DNA of 64,000 nucleotides from Narthecium ossifragum (taxonomy: Eukaryota; Streptophyta; Magnoliopsida; Dioscoreales; Nartheciaceae), in the NCBI GenBank assembly GCA_963920575.1, contig OY986971.1, positions 16,916,492-16,980,491 of the forward strand, written 5' to 3'. Both the position numbers and the translations under genes were made by a program. The notes below the pieces were generated by a model that saw only the letters and a list, made by a program, of their open reading frames with translations, searched no databases and was not told the DNA's origin. This document shows, piece by piece, positions 12,638-24,065 of this stretch (the stretch's first letter is position 1; every line of letters starts with the position of its first letter).

Positions 12638-13661
12638 GGGGCTGTTTGGTTGCATGTATCAGCTGATACATGCATCAGTTGATGCAGCCTTTTGATACAA
12701 ACCTGTGTTTGGTTGGTCAATGCATCAGCTGATGCATGTATCAGCTGATGCAAAAAGAGGCTCAGATGCTGCATCAGCAGATGCAGCCAAAATGGCTGTT
12801 TCTGCTGATGCAGCATCAGCTGATGCATCACTATATAAATTAAAATATTATTTTCGGAATTAATAAATCTTTGAATAAATCCGAAAAATCAATATATGAA
12901 TTCCGAAAAATCTGAAAACCCAACCAGAAAATCCGAAAATTCGTGGAAAAAAAAACTTTACACTATATGAATTAAAATATTATTTTCAGAATTAATAAAA
13001 CCTTGAATAAATCTGAAAAATCAATATATGAATTCCGAAAAATCTGAAAACCCAACCAGAATATCCGAAAATTCGTGGGAAAAAACTTTACACTATATGA
13101 ATTAAAATATTATTTTCAGAATTAATAAAACCTTGAATAAATCCGAAAAATCAATATATGAATTCCGAAAAATCTGAAAACCCAACCAGAAAATTCGTGA
13201 GAAAAAACTTTACATGAATATATTATTTTTGCTTGTATTTTTGTTGATTTTTATTAAAAAAAATTATCATAAACGAATTAAGCTCGGAAGATAAGTAAAG
13301 AATTGGACACTGTCGTTCAAGATTTGATTGATACTTTGTAGTTAAGAGTTTGCTAAGACGATTTTAGGTTAATACTCACACCTGCTTGATCTTTTTTACT
13401 TTAATAATTAAGAAATTATTAAGTTAGCACGTGCTCAATAATTTAATAAATATAGTCAAAGAAAAAATATAGCTAAATAAAAAACAGCTAAAGAAAAAAA
13501 ATGATATAAAACAGCTGTATCAACTGATGCAATACATACCAACCAAACAGAAAATGAGCTAATACTGCATCAGTTGATACAAGCAACCAAACAAACAGGT
13601 GATGCTAATACTGCATTAACTGATGCACTGCATCAACTGATGCAAGCAACCAAACGCCCCC
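12638..13661. mobile_element. Tourist/Harbinger-like non-autonomous transposon
   Basis: Terminal inverted repeats of about 30 bp begin GGGGCTGTTTGGTTGC on the left; the right end read inward is GGGGGCGTTTGGTTGC. The flanks are TAA on both sides (12635-12637 and 13662-13664), the 3-bp duplication typical of PIF/Harbinger. The ends carry repeated TGATGCATCAG-type palindromes. There is no transposase ORF. Length is 1024 bp. Confidence 0.85.
12829..13210 (+). repeat. Three tandem units of about 130 bp inside the Tourist-like element
   Basis: Units begin with CACTATAT at 12829, 12961 and 13091. Each contains the same AT-rich text with AATCCGAAAAATCAATATATG and then ACCCAACCAGAA. The third unit is shorter. 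They account for most of the element's length. Confidence 0.88.
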
Positions 13662-13664
13662 TAA

Positions 13665-14580
13665 AAGTACCATTAGTTCCTATGTTTCTGGATCCGTTTT
13701 CAACACAAAAACAACACTCATCTCAAAACTCAAAGAGAGAAAACAAACAACTGAACCAAAATATTCGCAGGAAGGACTATTTGTAATTTAAACAATGACT
13801 GTTTGAATGTAGTATATAAGCAACATGAGCAAACTATTATAATTTCAAGCTAAAAATTATCATAACTAGAACTATTCGAATATTATCAAATTTCTTACAG
13901 AGAGTTTTTAGAAATAACCATGATTAGGACTGAATTCGAAGGGAAGAATACAAGCATAACACGTGCCAAAATACATGAGCAAATAAAAATATCAATTCTG
14001 TTTCGCTCAATAATTCGAATGCCTTGACTTATTAGAAGAGGAAAAAGGTCAGCGAAATGAGTAAAAATTGATAGCGTAGACAACCGCTGATAGGTTTACT
14101 ACATGATAACCCAAGTTTGCTCTCAATCATCGGCTTCTTATGACCAAACCAAATCTCACAAAAGAACTTTGTATGTAGCCATTCAATGCCCAACTCAGAG
14201 ACAAACGGCAGAACGACTCAGAGGCTCTGGGCATCTTTACTGGTTCCTTCTCTTTTGCCCACTTCGAACATGCTGATAGCTATGCCCACCCTCAACACTG
14301 GTTTTAGAAGTTGCTCGTTATCATCAACCAGCTTTCTTGATTTATCTTAGCTTGAGTTAAAACAGATGACATGGGCCTCTAGCTCCATGGCGTCATCCTA
14401 ATAAAGCAAAAGACAAACTAGCCTTAGTCAAGCTGTAACAGAACAAGTTCAGATAGCAAGTCAGCCTATCAACACTACAATGTTTCTGGACATAGCCAAG
14501 GAAGTGCATCCTCAAACGCACAGCAAACTAACAAGACGCCCCTTTTTTTCATTCCATAACTGAGAATCTATCACAAACTT
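13665..14580. other. Intergenic stretch, no recognised gene
   Basis: No protein family was recognised. On the minus strand, 14410-14215 looks exon-like: an AG acceptor (TTATTAG) is followed by a short open stretch, and a second open stretch of about 40 codons ends in TGA near 14215. The two stretches are in different frames. It could be a decayed exon or far-downstream transcribed sequence of the SCNM1 gene. The rest is AT-rich single-copy-looking DNA. Confidence 0.3.
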
Positions 14581-14583
14581 AAA

Positions 14584-15550
14584 GCCCCCGTTTGGTATGG
14601 GGTTACCTTATTCCGAGTTAAGGGGGGTTAAGGAATTTTGGGGTTAGAAAAGTGGGGTTAAGGAGTGGGGATAAATTTATTCCTATTTTGGTGTTTGAGG
14701 ATAAGGGGGGTTAAGTAGTAATGATTGCTTGGAATAAGGGTAGAATTTGTAGCTAATATCAAAAATGCCCTTATATATAATGGCACGCCGAGAAGTGGCA
14801 AATAATATTAATAATATCATACTGTAATAAAATATTAATATAAGTGGGTCCATGTGCCACGTGTCACCTCGTGATTGCTTCATTTCATCCAAAATAGTAT
14901 TATTTTAATATTAATAATATCATACTGTAATAAAATATTATTATAAGTGGGTCCCATGCGCCACGTGTCACATCGTGATTGGTTCATGTCATCCAAAATA
15001 GTATTCTTTTAATATTAATAATATCATACTGTAATAAAATATTAATATAAGTGGGTCACACATGCCACGTGTCACCTCGTGATTGCTCCACGTCATCCAA
15101 AATAATATTATTTTAATATTAATAATATTGTACTGTAATAAAATATTAATATAAATGCGTCCCACTTGCCACGTATCACCTCGTGATTGATCCACATTAA
15201 TTTAATAATTTAACCATATCTCCACTTCAAGCACCAACCAAACACCAGAACTTAGAAAGTCCCAGAAAGTCACTCCCCAGAAAATCACTCCAGTGAAGTC
15301 ACTCCCCAGAAAATCACTCCAGTGAAGTCACTCCCCAAAAAATCACTCCACTTCAGCTCACTTCTCAGCAACCAAACAGGCCCATATTAGAGCAATATCA
15401 TTTGAGAGTAGTATAGTCATTTAGGTCAAGGTGCTTAACCCAGGATAAATTTATCCCCGCCTAACCCCATTAGCTAACCCAATTCTTGTTTGGGGATAAA
15501 TGGGGGGCTAAGGGGGGATAACCCCCCTTAACCCCACACCAAACGGAGCC
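14584..15550. mobile_element. Non-autonomous inverted-repeat transposon downstream of SCNM1
   Basis: The left end reads GCCCCCGTTTGGTATGGGGT; the right end, read inward, is GGCTCCGTTTGGTGTGGGGT. Both are followed by G/A-rich text with GGGGGGTTA. AAA flanks both sides (14581-14583, 15551-15553) and may be a 3-bp target duplication. No ORF of note is present. The inverted-repeat assignment is firm; the superfamily (Harbinger-like by its GTTTGG end) is inferred. Confidence 0.75.
14811..15225 (+). repeat. Four tandem units of about 104 bp carrying CACGTG-type motifs
   Basis: Units start at about 14811, 14915, 15018 and 15122 with ATAATATCATACTGTAATA. The last unit reads ATATTGTACTG. The first three contain GCCACGTGTCA, which includes the CACGTG G-box core of plant bZIP/bHLH binding sites. 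The fourth has GCCACGTATCA. After them, 15265-15360 holds short repeats of CACTCC(A/C)NNAGAAAATCA type. Confidence 0.85.
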
Positions 15551-15922
15551 AAAGTGTATACGAATAACATAGGGTACCGCAAGGATATAAAGAGACCGCA
15601 CAATATGCAGTTTATATACAATATACATTTCGAAAGATTGTGTCCAATGATCCGCCTCTATTTCAACTCTCCGGGAAAGGTTGAAAAGCAAAAATGCCTG
15701 ACCAAGCAACTGGGATAAAGCATCTACCTGGCCATAACTGCTCCATTTTAAAGAACTAAAAGAACCAGTGATGAATAGGCAACAATCAAATAACCAAATT
15801 ATATGAAGCTGGACATGCTGCGCACGCCAAAAGTAAATGAATGAAAGCGTGATGCTTCACCTGATTGGTGCTTCTTGAATTAGGATGTTGATCTTCAACC
15901 ATCTTCTCATGATATTACACTG
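15551..15922 (-). other. Presumed 3' untranslated/downstream region of SCNM1 gene
   Basis: The stretch lies between the SCNM1 stop codon (15923-15925) and the inverted-repeat transposon. It has no competing ORF or repeat and is most simply read as 3' UTR. A polyadenylation site cannot be fixed from sequence alone. Confidence 0.45.
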
Positions 15923-18027
15923 TCAATCAAGGCAGAGATTGGGATCCTCCTCGTCTGAATCAAATTCAGCCTGTAAATAGAGCAGGTATACATGCCTCAA
16001 ATCAATTCAAACTGCATCAAGAATGCAAAACCCAGATTAGCAATTCAATCCAAACAACCATTTCACTGTAGGCACTAAACAACCATATTTCCTTCGCAGT
16101 TTATTACTTGAGGCCCCATGTCCATCAATGCAAACTACGGCATGGCATATTTTATAGCTTGAGCAATTAATTAATACTCCATATGACAAATTCTTCAACC
16201 CCATGAAGGGGTGAAAGAATTTCACTGTGGACACTAAACAGCCATGTTTCCTTCGCAGTTTATAACTTGAAGCCCCATGTCTATCAATGCAAATTACAAA
16301 ACATTTTATAGCTCAAGCAATTCATTAATACTCCATACGAAAAAAACTTCACCCCTATGAAGGGTGCATGGGATCAAGCTATAAAGTTGCCTTTGAATAA
16401 TAGGGGAAAACAAAAAGAAGGAACTCACATTTTCATCTTTATACCACTTTCCATAACCATCGCGCTTCCAACCTGCGGCCGTAAACTTGAGCTCCTTCTC
16501 TTGACACTTGCGAAGCTCTGCATTCTTGTTTGCTAGTATCTCATCCACTACTTTGGTAGTCATTGCACTTTTCCAACTACAACTAGGTTGATCAACCATC
16601 CCATTTTGTGGTGTTTTTATAGTGCGGCTCAAGTTGAAAGAAAACTCTGGATAACAGGAAGAAGTTGTGGTGCTTGGTTTATCAAGTCTAGCAGTTAAAT
16701 TCTCTGCCCTCTTGCTTTGTGCTTCCAGAATGGCTATTTGTGTATTCTCAATCAGTGGCTTGTCTTGAACTTTGGATCGCTTTAACCCATCATTTGACGT
16801 GCCAGATACAGTAGACCAAGCAGATAAGGCTTTTCTCTTGCTTATTTCTTCCTGAATAGATATTTCTCTTTCCTTTAGTCTGGATTCAGCAGCAATGTGG
16901 CGAGTTCCCTTGTTATGCATCTGCGAAACTACAATAATAAGACTATACATTGCTTTTTTGGATGTAAGTAGAACTACGGCTTTATATTCGGTAAGATTCA
17001 GTTAATAGATACTAATGCTTATATTTATCATCTAATAAGCTAAGACAGTACCTATGAAATCATCATGATGAACAAGTCTTAACCTAACCTCCGCCACAAT
17101 TCTAGCCATAGAGATCAAGTTGGACAGATACCACATAATACTTACCATGAAGTACAAAAAGGCTGCACGAGATAGAAGCAACACATGAACATGAAATAAA
17201 CACAAGAGGCCAACAGTCCAACTCCCTCCTCCTCTCTCTCCCTCTCCCTCTCCCTCTCCCTCCCTCATTCACTAGAGGTCAAGATTGGACTATAGCATGT
17301 TGCAAGAAAATCCCAACTCCACATCCCTAGTGACCATCCTCAAAAGAAGGAACGAGCACACATTTTCAGCAAGATTGCGCTTGATGTGCTTCGTCAATAG
17401 TGTAAATCTATTCCTTCTTGACAAAAATCTTCAGCATATTCAGGCGCCAGATACCCATCATACACTTGGAGCATCCACGGAGGTTCAAAGTCCTTAAAAC
17501 CAATCAGCATACGATTTTGACAAAGGGCTGCCCAACCAAACAACCATTCTTTTTAATCGGAACTGCCGCCAATCATCAATCTCGTATGAATAGGGACAAA
17601 ATTGAGATCATTAAACTAAATTGGAAATTTTGCTCCAAAAGAATCATGCTTTCCATAATTCTACACAAAATCAACTACACAAGAGAGAGAAATCTAGACT
17701 TAGGGCAATAACATGGTTTTTAGTAGGAAGGGGGAATAGACGTACGGAGATCATGAGCGGGGTGTCGAGGATGGGATGATGGGGGCAAACGAGACAGGCG
17801 TACTTCCCGTTGGACAGCTTCTTATAGGAATTGGAATTACCTCCGCTCGGAGGTGCGGGAGGCATGTGATCGACCCTCTGCTTCCGGTACTGCGCCGCCC
17901 CGTTCGACAGCTTTTTATAGGAGCCGGAACTACCTCTGGTCGGAGCTGTGCTAAGCATGAGATCGTAGACCCGCTGCTTCCGGTGCTGCGCCTCCCGCGC
18001 CCAGCTATCACCGCCGAAGGCGCTCAT
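15923..18027 (-). CDS. SCNM1: SCNM1-like zinc-finger protein (minor spliceosome factor), three exons
   Basis: Exons on the minus strand are 18027-17746, 16920-16429 and 15970-15923; both introns start GT and end AG and lie in phase 0. The product is 273 residues. It begins MSAFGGDSWAREAQHRKQRV, has the zinc-finger cysteines in KYACLVCPHHP (end of exon 1) and the histidines in MHNKGTRH (start of exon 2), then the AAESRLKERE segment, and ends in the acidic EFDSDEEDPNLC tail. All are hallmarks of the sodium channel modifier 1 family. Human SCNM1 is a component of the U12-type (minor) spliceosome, so a nuclear splicing role is inferred. Oddity: exon 1 contains a tandem duplication of about 31 codons (17808-17995) that repeats the RKQRV...SYKKLSNG segment, lengthening the N-terminus. 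No frameshift or stop is present. Only 81 bp separate the ATG from a hAT remnant. Confidence 0.92.
16061..16364 (+). repeat. Tandem duplication of about 150 bp in SCNM1 intron 2
   Basis: The unit at 16061-16210 and the unit at 16220-16364 share TTTCACTGT, ACTAAACA, TTTCCTTCGCAGTTTAT, GCCCCATGTC and CTCCATA in the same order. The copies have diverged by substitutions and small gaps, so the event is not very recent. Confidence 0.88.
17222..17270 (+). repeat. CT-rich microsatellite in SCNM1 intron 1
   Basis: A run of CCTCTCC-type units, ending in several copies of CTCCCT, lies inside intron 1 (16921-17745). The rest of the intron is AT-rich and shows no other feature. Confidence 0.75.
17808..17995 (-). 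repeat. In-frame tandem duplication in SCNM1 exon 1
   Basis: Two adjacent units, 17900-17995 and 17808-17899 in coding order, encode QHRKQRVYDLM...SYKKLSNG and QYRKQRVDHMP...SYKKLSNG. They differ at many bases, including a 3-bp length difference, and both stay in frame. Confidence 0.9.
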
Positions 18028-18108
18028 CGCCGTCGACCAACCCGGGCTCTCTCGTTTCCACTGCTTTCCAGGCGCAGAACTTGCGCAGAACTTTTGACAC
18101 CAAGTTCT

Positions 18109-19243
18109 CAGTGTTCAAAAGGCCCAAATAGTACCGGTCCGGCCCGGGGCCATTAGGCATAGCCCGGTCCGGCTGGGTGTTCGGCCCTGTTGGACCGGAC
18201 TAATCCGGGTTCATGGTCGGATCAGAGCCCATTAACCTTAAATCCGTACGGCCTCGGTTTTAAAGAAAAGTGTTAAGTGGACCGTTTGATTCTTTTTTCA
18301 TTTATTTTTTTTAAAAAAAAATTATCTTTGATTCTTTCTTATATTTGAAAAAAATCTAAAAATAGAATAATTTTTTTAATTTCATCTCCAACCCAACTTC
18401 TATATAAATGAGCATTTTAATCTCATTTTCATCAACTCTTTCAATCAATTTTTCATCAAACTCTTTCATTTTCAAGCTCCTTATTCTCTAACTCAATATT
18501 TTCTCTTCTCTTTCTCCCATGGTTTCTTCCTCCATCCATGATAACAATTTTGAGGATGTGATCGAAATTGAAAAAAAAGAATGTGATCAAGATAAAGTTC
18601 TTCTTTCTCCCCCCGGAAGTTGCTTCAACCGTTGCCGGTGATAATCCAACACCTCCATTGAAGCGCACATGATCTGCAATTTGAGAGTTCTATGAAAGAA
18701 AGGAGATTAAATATGCCAATGGGGCGATCATTGATATCAAAGCCACATGTTCGATATACAAATAAGTCTTGTCTGGCCATTGGAGAAATGACACTAATCA
18801 TCTAACCCGCCATATAGCAAAGCACAAGAAAGGACAAGGAAGAGCTCAAGTTGACATTCGTCAATCTTTTCTTTCGCAATCGGCATCAATCAGGAATTTA
18901 AGCATCTTCTCCTATGATCTGGCTTTTTGCTAGAAAAATGCTTGTAAGGTATGTTGTTCGTAAAAATTTTCCTTTTAGTTTTGTTAATGATGAGAAATTT
19001 CAAGATTTCATTACATCGGCTTTGCAACTATGTTTTCGAAAATTTTCTCGTCAAACTTGCCAAAGAGATGTCATGAAATACTACAATGAGGAAAATGAAA
19101 AGTTAATGACCTTTTTTCTATTCTTACTTGCAAATTCTCTCTTACTTCGGATATTTGGACTTCTAGACAAAAAAAAAGTTACTTATGTATTACGGTTCAT
19201 TTTATTGATGATACTTGGGTTATGCAAAAAAGAGTTATTGTAG
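18109..19243 (+). pseudogene. hAT-type transposon remnant with broken transposase
   Basis: The left end CAGTGTTCAAAAGGCC fits a hAT terminal repeat. From about 18520 the plus strand reads, over several frames, a degenerate BED-type zinc-finger region (LSGHWRNDTNHLTRHIAKHK near 18770-18830) and then part of the transposase core (SDIWTSRQKKSYLCITVHF near 19140-19200), which matches the SD.WTS.QN..Y..VT.HF pattern of Ac/RICESLEEPER transposases. Frameshifts and stops abound. The right half is gone, replaced by Copia-like sequence at 19244, so the 8-bp duplication cannot be checked. The remnant lies head-to-head with the SCNM1 gene. Confidence 0.75.
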
Positions 19244-21582
19244 GTTCATGAGGGGGGGTGAATTGAGCTCTTTTACGGAAATACAATAGATGAAAATCTA
19301 GATAGAATGCTAGAAGACTAGTATGCTTGTTTAGATATGAAAATAATAAATAAAGCAAGTAATGAAGGATAAGAGAGAGTTAGGAGACTTGCACCAGATT
19401 TTATAGTGGTTCCGCAAACCGTGCCTACGTTCACTTCTCTCAAGGGCCTTTTTGAGGTTCCACTACTTGCAAGACGTCTCACAAGTTGTCCACCAAGTTT
19501 TCGGGTGCTTAACAACCTATCCACCAAGCTTACGGGTGCTTGGCAACCTTACAATCTCTCCAAGCTCTCTCTTGGATATCTTTCACAAAGTCTACTTCAC
19601 ACTTGGAGTAGTTTTACAAAGGTTTAGCTCATAGATAAAAAGAATAAACTTACTAGAATATTATTAGAATAATCTCTTAGCTTTTCCTAAGTCCTTTGCA
19701 AGTTTCCTGCATATTCTGTTTTATAGTTGAGCTTCAAAAACCTCCAAATAGCCTTCCAACGGCTCTTTAATGGCTATTTTCGTTACTGTCGGTAGACCGT
19801 GACATCGTCCGCCACATCGACCGTCGCGTTTTTCTTGAGTCACGGTCGATCCACACATCGACCTTCAAGCTTCACGATCAATCGTGACATCGACTATCGT
19901 ATTGTTCGTGAGGCTCTGTGAGAAAAAACACTTCTCAGGGTCGATGCCTCGTTCGACCGTCGTTTCTCCTCATAAGGTCACATAGCCCACGGTCGATCGG
20001 TCCATTGATCGTCAGCCTAAAGCCCATAAATAACCTCCGCGGTCGATCCACCATCGCCCGCCATTCTCCACGGTCGACCTCTTCATGGCATGCGGTCGAT
20101 CCCACGGTCGACCGCTGCATCGTCCGTGGACACTAACATTTCTCAAATATGAAAGTTAAAGCATGTTTCCAACATATATTCTAACACATATATATTTTAT
20201 CATTTAAGAACATATTGACATCATCAAAATATCATCAAAACACCATTAGAACTAATAATCTCCCCCTTTTTGATGATGACAATCTATTTATATGTGATGA
20301 TAAAGTATTTATTGCTCCCCCTAAATCTATGCATCTATTTCTTTGATAAAAGGTGTTCTAAGATGAATATTAAGGATGCACACTAGTCATATGATATTGA
20401 AAGTTCTATCCATGATATTATGACAAGATAATTTATCTTTTAGTATGATTACTAGTATCATGATTGGTAGTAATAGATCACATCACAACTTTTTCTCCCC
20501 CTATGGCATCATCAAAAAGTGGGGATGGGGCAGAAGAAAAAATTGGATCACTAATGGAGGTTGAATATCAATTCAAATATTCATGATACCAAAGGAAGTA
20601 GGGGATACAAAAAAAATTATTTAAACCCATTCAATTAAAGTAATCCCCTAATATAAGTCCCTTTATCTCCCCCAAAGACAAACCATTGAAAAAATATTTT
20701 TAAAGTGAGATGTGATGAAAATTTTCATGAAGAATATGATACACATCCAGTGGCGGTCGACCTTCAGAAGGTTCACAGTCCACCATTGAGCATGATTTGA
20801 GCATTACATGACAAAATTGCGTAATCATGGTCGATCCAAGTGAACTCACGGTTGACCGTCACTTCCAGAAAATGAACTTTGAAATTTAATTTAAAAAGAT
20901 TTTTGAATCAAAAACTCATGAAATTTTGCATACAAATGTAATTGAATATTTTGAGCTAAACCAAGTAATTAAACATGGGATTCATGCCTTTAATCAAATA
21001 TATGACACTTGAGTGTATGTGTGTGAAGATGAGTATATAAAAACTCAAATACCACTTTTCTTTTGCATGAAACCAATTGAAGAATTGAAGCAAATGGTAA
21101 ATACAAGTTACAGTTTCTCATAAAAGATGATTAAGTATTATTTCAAAACAGTAAGCATTATAATGTGAAATATGACTACATTACCTCTTTTCAAAACAAT
21201 CAGGATGCAAGATTTTAACCAAAATGAATTCTTTTCAAGGATTCATTTTAAATCAAGAAGAAAAGACTTCATAAGGATTAGGAAATTTTTAAACTTCTAA
21301 AAAGCAAATCATAGGATACAATTCACTATAACTATTTGAGATACCAAAAAAAGATGGAGAAGCAAGATTGAATACAATTGGAGGGATTATTTATCATTTG
21401 ATGACTATTTAGCATACTTCCTTTCCTTGAAAACATTTTCTTGTTCCCACCTTATTCCTTGAGCATCCACCATCAAAATATCACAATTTTCTTTTGAATT
21501 TGTCTTGACAATTGGATCTCAAGCATCCCTAACACAAATCATGTCTTGATTTTTGGTACCCAAATTTTTTTGAGTCCATTAT
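19244..21582 (-). mobile_element. Copia-like LTR retrotransposon fragment (3' LTR and adjoining internal DNA)
   Basis: 19244-20270 is an LTR in minus orientation. It matches the plus-orientation LTR at 44795-45600 along its length (shared: CATTAAAGAGCCGTT, GTAGTGGAACC, GCTTGGTGGATAGG). It has a TATA-like CTATAAAA on the minus strand and repeated GGTCGAT motifs (19795-20125). 20270-21582 is AT-rich and includes CTCCCCCTTTTTGATGATG, the complement of the AAAGGGGGAG text found before 3' LTRs of many plant Copia elements. A short WVPK-containing stretch occurs near 21560-21540 on the minus strand. There is no intact ORF. The right end is cut by element C. Confidence 0.6.
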
Positions 21583-21928
21583 TATGAGGACCCATCCCTC
21601 GACTCCTGTGGCTCGTCATGGACCGCAAGGGCAATTTGGTAAATTGCGCATTATCGGCTCGTTTCACACTCGTGTGTGCACACACTGACAATATTTGGCT
21701 AGAATGGTTAGTGGGACCTGGGATTGAAAGATCCGGGCTTGGGTTTAAGTTTTAGCCCAAGTCCAGCTTCCTGCGAGAGACGGATCGATCCTTCCTTGCT
21801 AGAGGGATCGATCGGTCAATGCCAGGAACGCGGATCGTTGAGAAGGATCGATCGGTCTCTTGGGACAGATCGATCGTTCTCTTGGACGGATCGATCGGTC
21901 TCCTTGGACGGATCGATCCTGCTTAGTC

Positions 21929-21958
21929 GGTTCGTTTGCCTATAAAACAAACGCAACC
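21929..21958 (+). promoter_or_regulatory. TATA box in the loop of a hairpin, LTR C
   Basis: CTATAAAA lies between the arms CGTTTG and CAAACG, extended by GGTT and AACC. It is the presumed promoter of element C. The equivalent sites in three other LTRs keep the pairing with different arm sequences. Confidence 0.7.
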
Positions 21959-22288
21959 TTCTTCCCTGAATCTCTTTGGAAATCTAAGTTCTTGGGCTGA
22001 GAATTTCTGGATTTCGAAGAGGTTGTGGACGATCCAAGGCCTAGGAGCTGGAATTAAAGCTGCTATTGCTTAGGTAGGGATCCTACCTACATTTATTCTG
22101 GGTTTTTGGAAGTTTTCCGGTTGTTTGTGTTTCCTTTGATTAGATCTTGTTGTATACATGTTAGATTGTAGTTTTTCCACCGGTTTTGGATTCGTGATCC
22201 TTCGTACCACTAGATCCCAGGTTTTGGTGGGAACTGGTGGAGTTTTTCGACGGTTTTTCTCACCGGAAGCTTGCCAGTGATCCCAATG

Positions 22289-22605
22289 CGATCGATCCTT
22301 CTGGAGAGGGATCGATCCTTCTTCGTTGGTCATGCTGAACCCGAGCCGGATCGATCATTCCCGGGTGGGGGCGATCGATCCTTTTGCCTTGGGTAGCATG
22401 GGATCCCCTCATCGCGAGTAGGATCGATCGAACCTTGGAGGGAGGGATCGATCCTCCTTTGCGCGGCAGGGAAGATGTTCCTTATCGCGAGTAGGGTCAA
22501 TCGGCCCTGGGAGGAACGGATCGATCGCACTCGGCGTGATAGGGAGAGATCGTTCTCTGCCATTAGAAGGATCGATCCTCCCTTGGAGGGAGGGATCGAT
22601 CCGTC
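22289..22605 (+). repeat. GATCGATC hairpin array in the LTR C leader
   Basis: Pairs of GATCGATC flank short complementary arms, for example CTTCT/AGAGG at 22290-22317. Further GATCGATC or close variants occur to 22605. The array lies downstream of the TATA box, so it would be transcribed. Confidence 0.8.
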
Positions 22606-23865
22606 TACGGCAGAGTCAGAGATTTCTTCTTGGTTTTGCCCGCGGGGCTTTGCATATACTGTTTTTCTTTACTGTCTTAAACTTACTACATATGTTTAAG
22701 CATGTTAGCCCTATAATATGGCAGTGGTGAACCGGGGGAGTGATGACTCCCGGGATAATTAGAATAAACGGGTGGGTAGCCCTACAGCTTTCCTTAGCCT
22801 CACATGTCGGCGTGCGCCGAGGGTTTAGCTGTTATATCTGTAAGCTGTTGTTTGTGAGGCTGCTTCCCGATGCGGGTGTGTGGTTGACTGCTGACAGTTG
22901 GTGGGGGTACCACTGTAGCAGCTCCTAGACCCTTCTTACATGTTCACCACCCCGGGCCGACAGGGTGCCGTGCCCAGACCTTGTTTGATATACATCACAT
23001 ACTGTTGCATGCTTACATGTATTATCCTGCGCATGTTCATATCATGCATTGTGTTGTGCATTAGTTGCATCTGTGTAGGGCGTTGCCAATCCGGGGCGTT
23101 CGGGGTAGTCCGGATCTAGCTCTAGGACTGTTGCGAGTAGCTTTGTCCAGGACTCGATTTGTAGTATTCAGTCGATTTCGATGATAGGGTTAGATGACCT
23201 AAATACTTGTGTTTGATGTTTAGAGGTCGTGTCGACTCCAAGTTGTATCTGAAGTGTAGCCGAAGTTTAGTGTTCTCAAACTCTTGGGAGGAGGAGTGCC
23301 TGCCCAGCGGTGTCTTGGCCCGCCAAACAGTGTTCTGTGTCCTGTTGAGAGTATGCAGTGTTTTGGGCCTGCGTTCACGGACTTCCGGTAGGGTTATGGA
23401 ACCCTTGTATACACTTAGGGTAAACTTGGAGGCGGCACTGTTGTGTTCCCTCCCTTGTGAGTGTCGTAGTGTAGTGTCCCTGCTGAGCTTAGTGCTCACT
23501 CCTACCCGGGCTGTGTTTTCCAGGTGATGGCGCTAGCTCTTCTTCGGTCGCCCCTACCGGGCCGGTGTTTGGTGACGTGGCGGCGTCTGGCGGTACTTGA
23601 GGAGCGGCGAAATATGTTTTTACCCTTTTGTTATAGATAGTCTCCTACGGGAGTGATAAATGTATAATTTGCTTGTTTTGAGGACATGTATTTATTATAG
23701 TTCAGTCTTTGGGTTTGTAATATTTGTATAATACAAGAGGATTATGATTTGCTAGGGTGACCACTACGATTAGAGGGAAACCTTGCCAAAATTTCCGTGG
23801 TAGGTTAAGTTCCGGTTCAGGTCCCCCGACCCGGTTGGGCCTACGCAGGTCGGGGCGCGACAACT

Positions 23866-23877
23866 TGGTATCAGAGC
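23866..23877 (+). other. Primer-binding site of element C (tRNA-iMet)
   Basis: An exact TGGTATCAGAGC lies three bases after the LTR end, the same arrangement as in element A. Confidence 0.92.
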
Positions 23878-24065
23878 ATAGACTGTAGATCACAGGGTGT
23901 TAGGATCAGGTTCGGTTGAGGTTGAGCGTGGAATGGGTTAGTTCTATATCTAGAACATCCGTGCATGCTCTCCTTGTGATGTGTTATGCTTTTCCGCTTT
24001 ATGTTGTGCTGTTTGTTTTGCCGTTCTGACGAGTGAAATCTCGTTTGCTGTTGGTGATCGTACAG

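Larger units (their letters stand above)
21583..23862 (+). repeat. 5' LTR of element C (2280 bp)
   Basis: It begins TATGAGGAC, where relatives have TGTGAGGAC, so the terminal TG is mutated. It ends GCGACA before the primer-binding site. It holds the conserved GCAATTTGGTAAATTGC hairpin near the start, a GATCGATC hairpin cluster upstream of the TATA box (about 21778-21922), a second cluster downstream (22289-22605) and the palindrome GTAGGGATCCTAC near 22075. Confidence 0.92.

Noticed and set aside
14215..14410. Possible extra exon downstream of SCNM1
   Set aside because: The acceptor-like site and two open stretches are in different frames and match no family I know; kept only as a note in the intergenic entry.
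22289..22605. GATCGATC repeats at semi-regular spacing resembling a CRISPR array
   Set aside because: The repeats are palindromes of 8 bp within plant LTRs, spacing is irregular, intervening arms pair with each other, and no cas gene is present.
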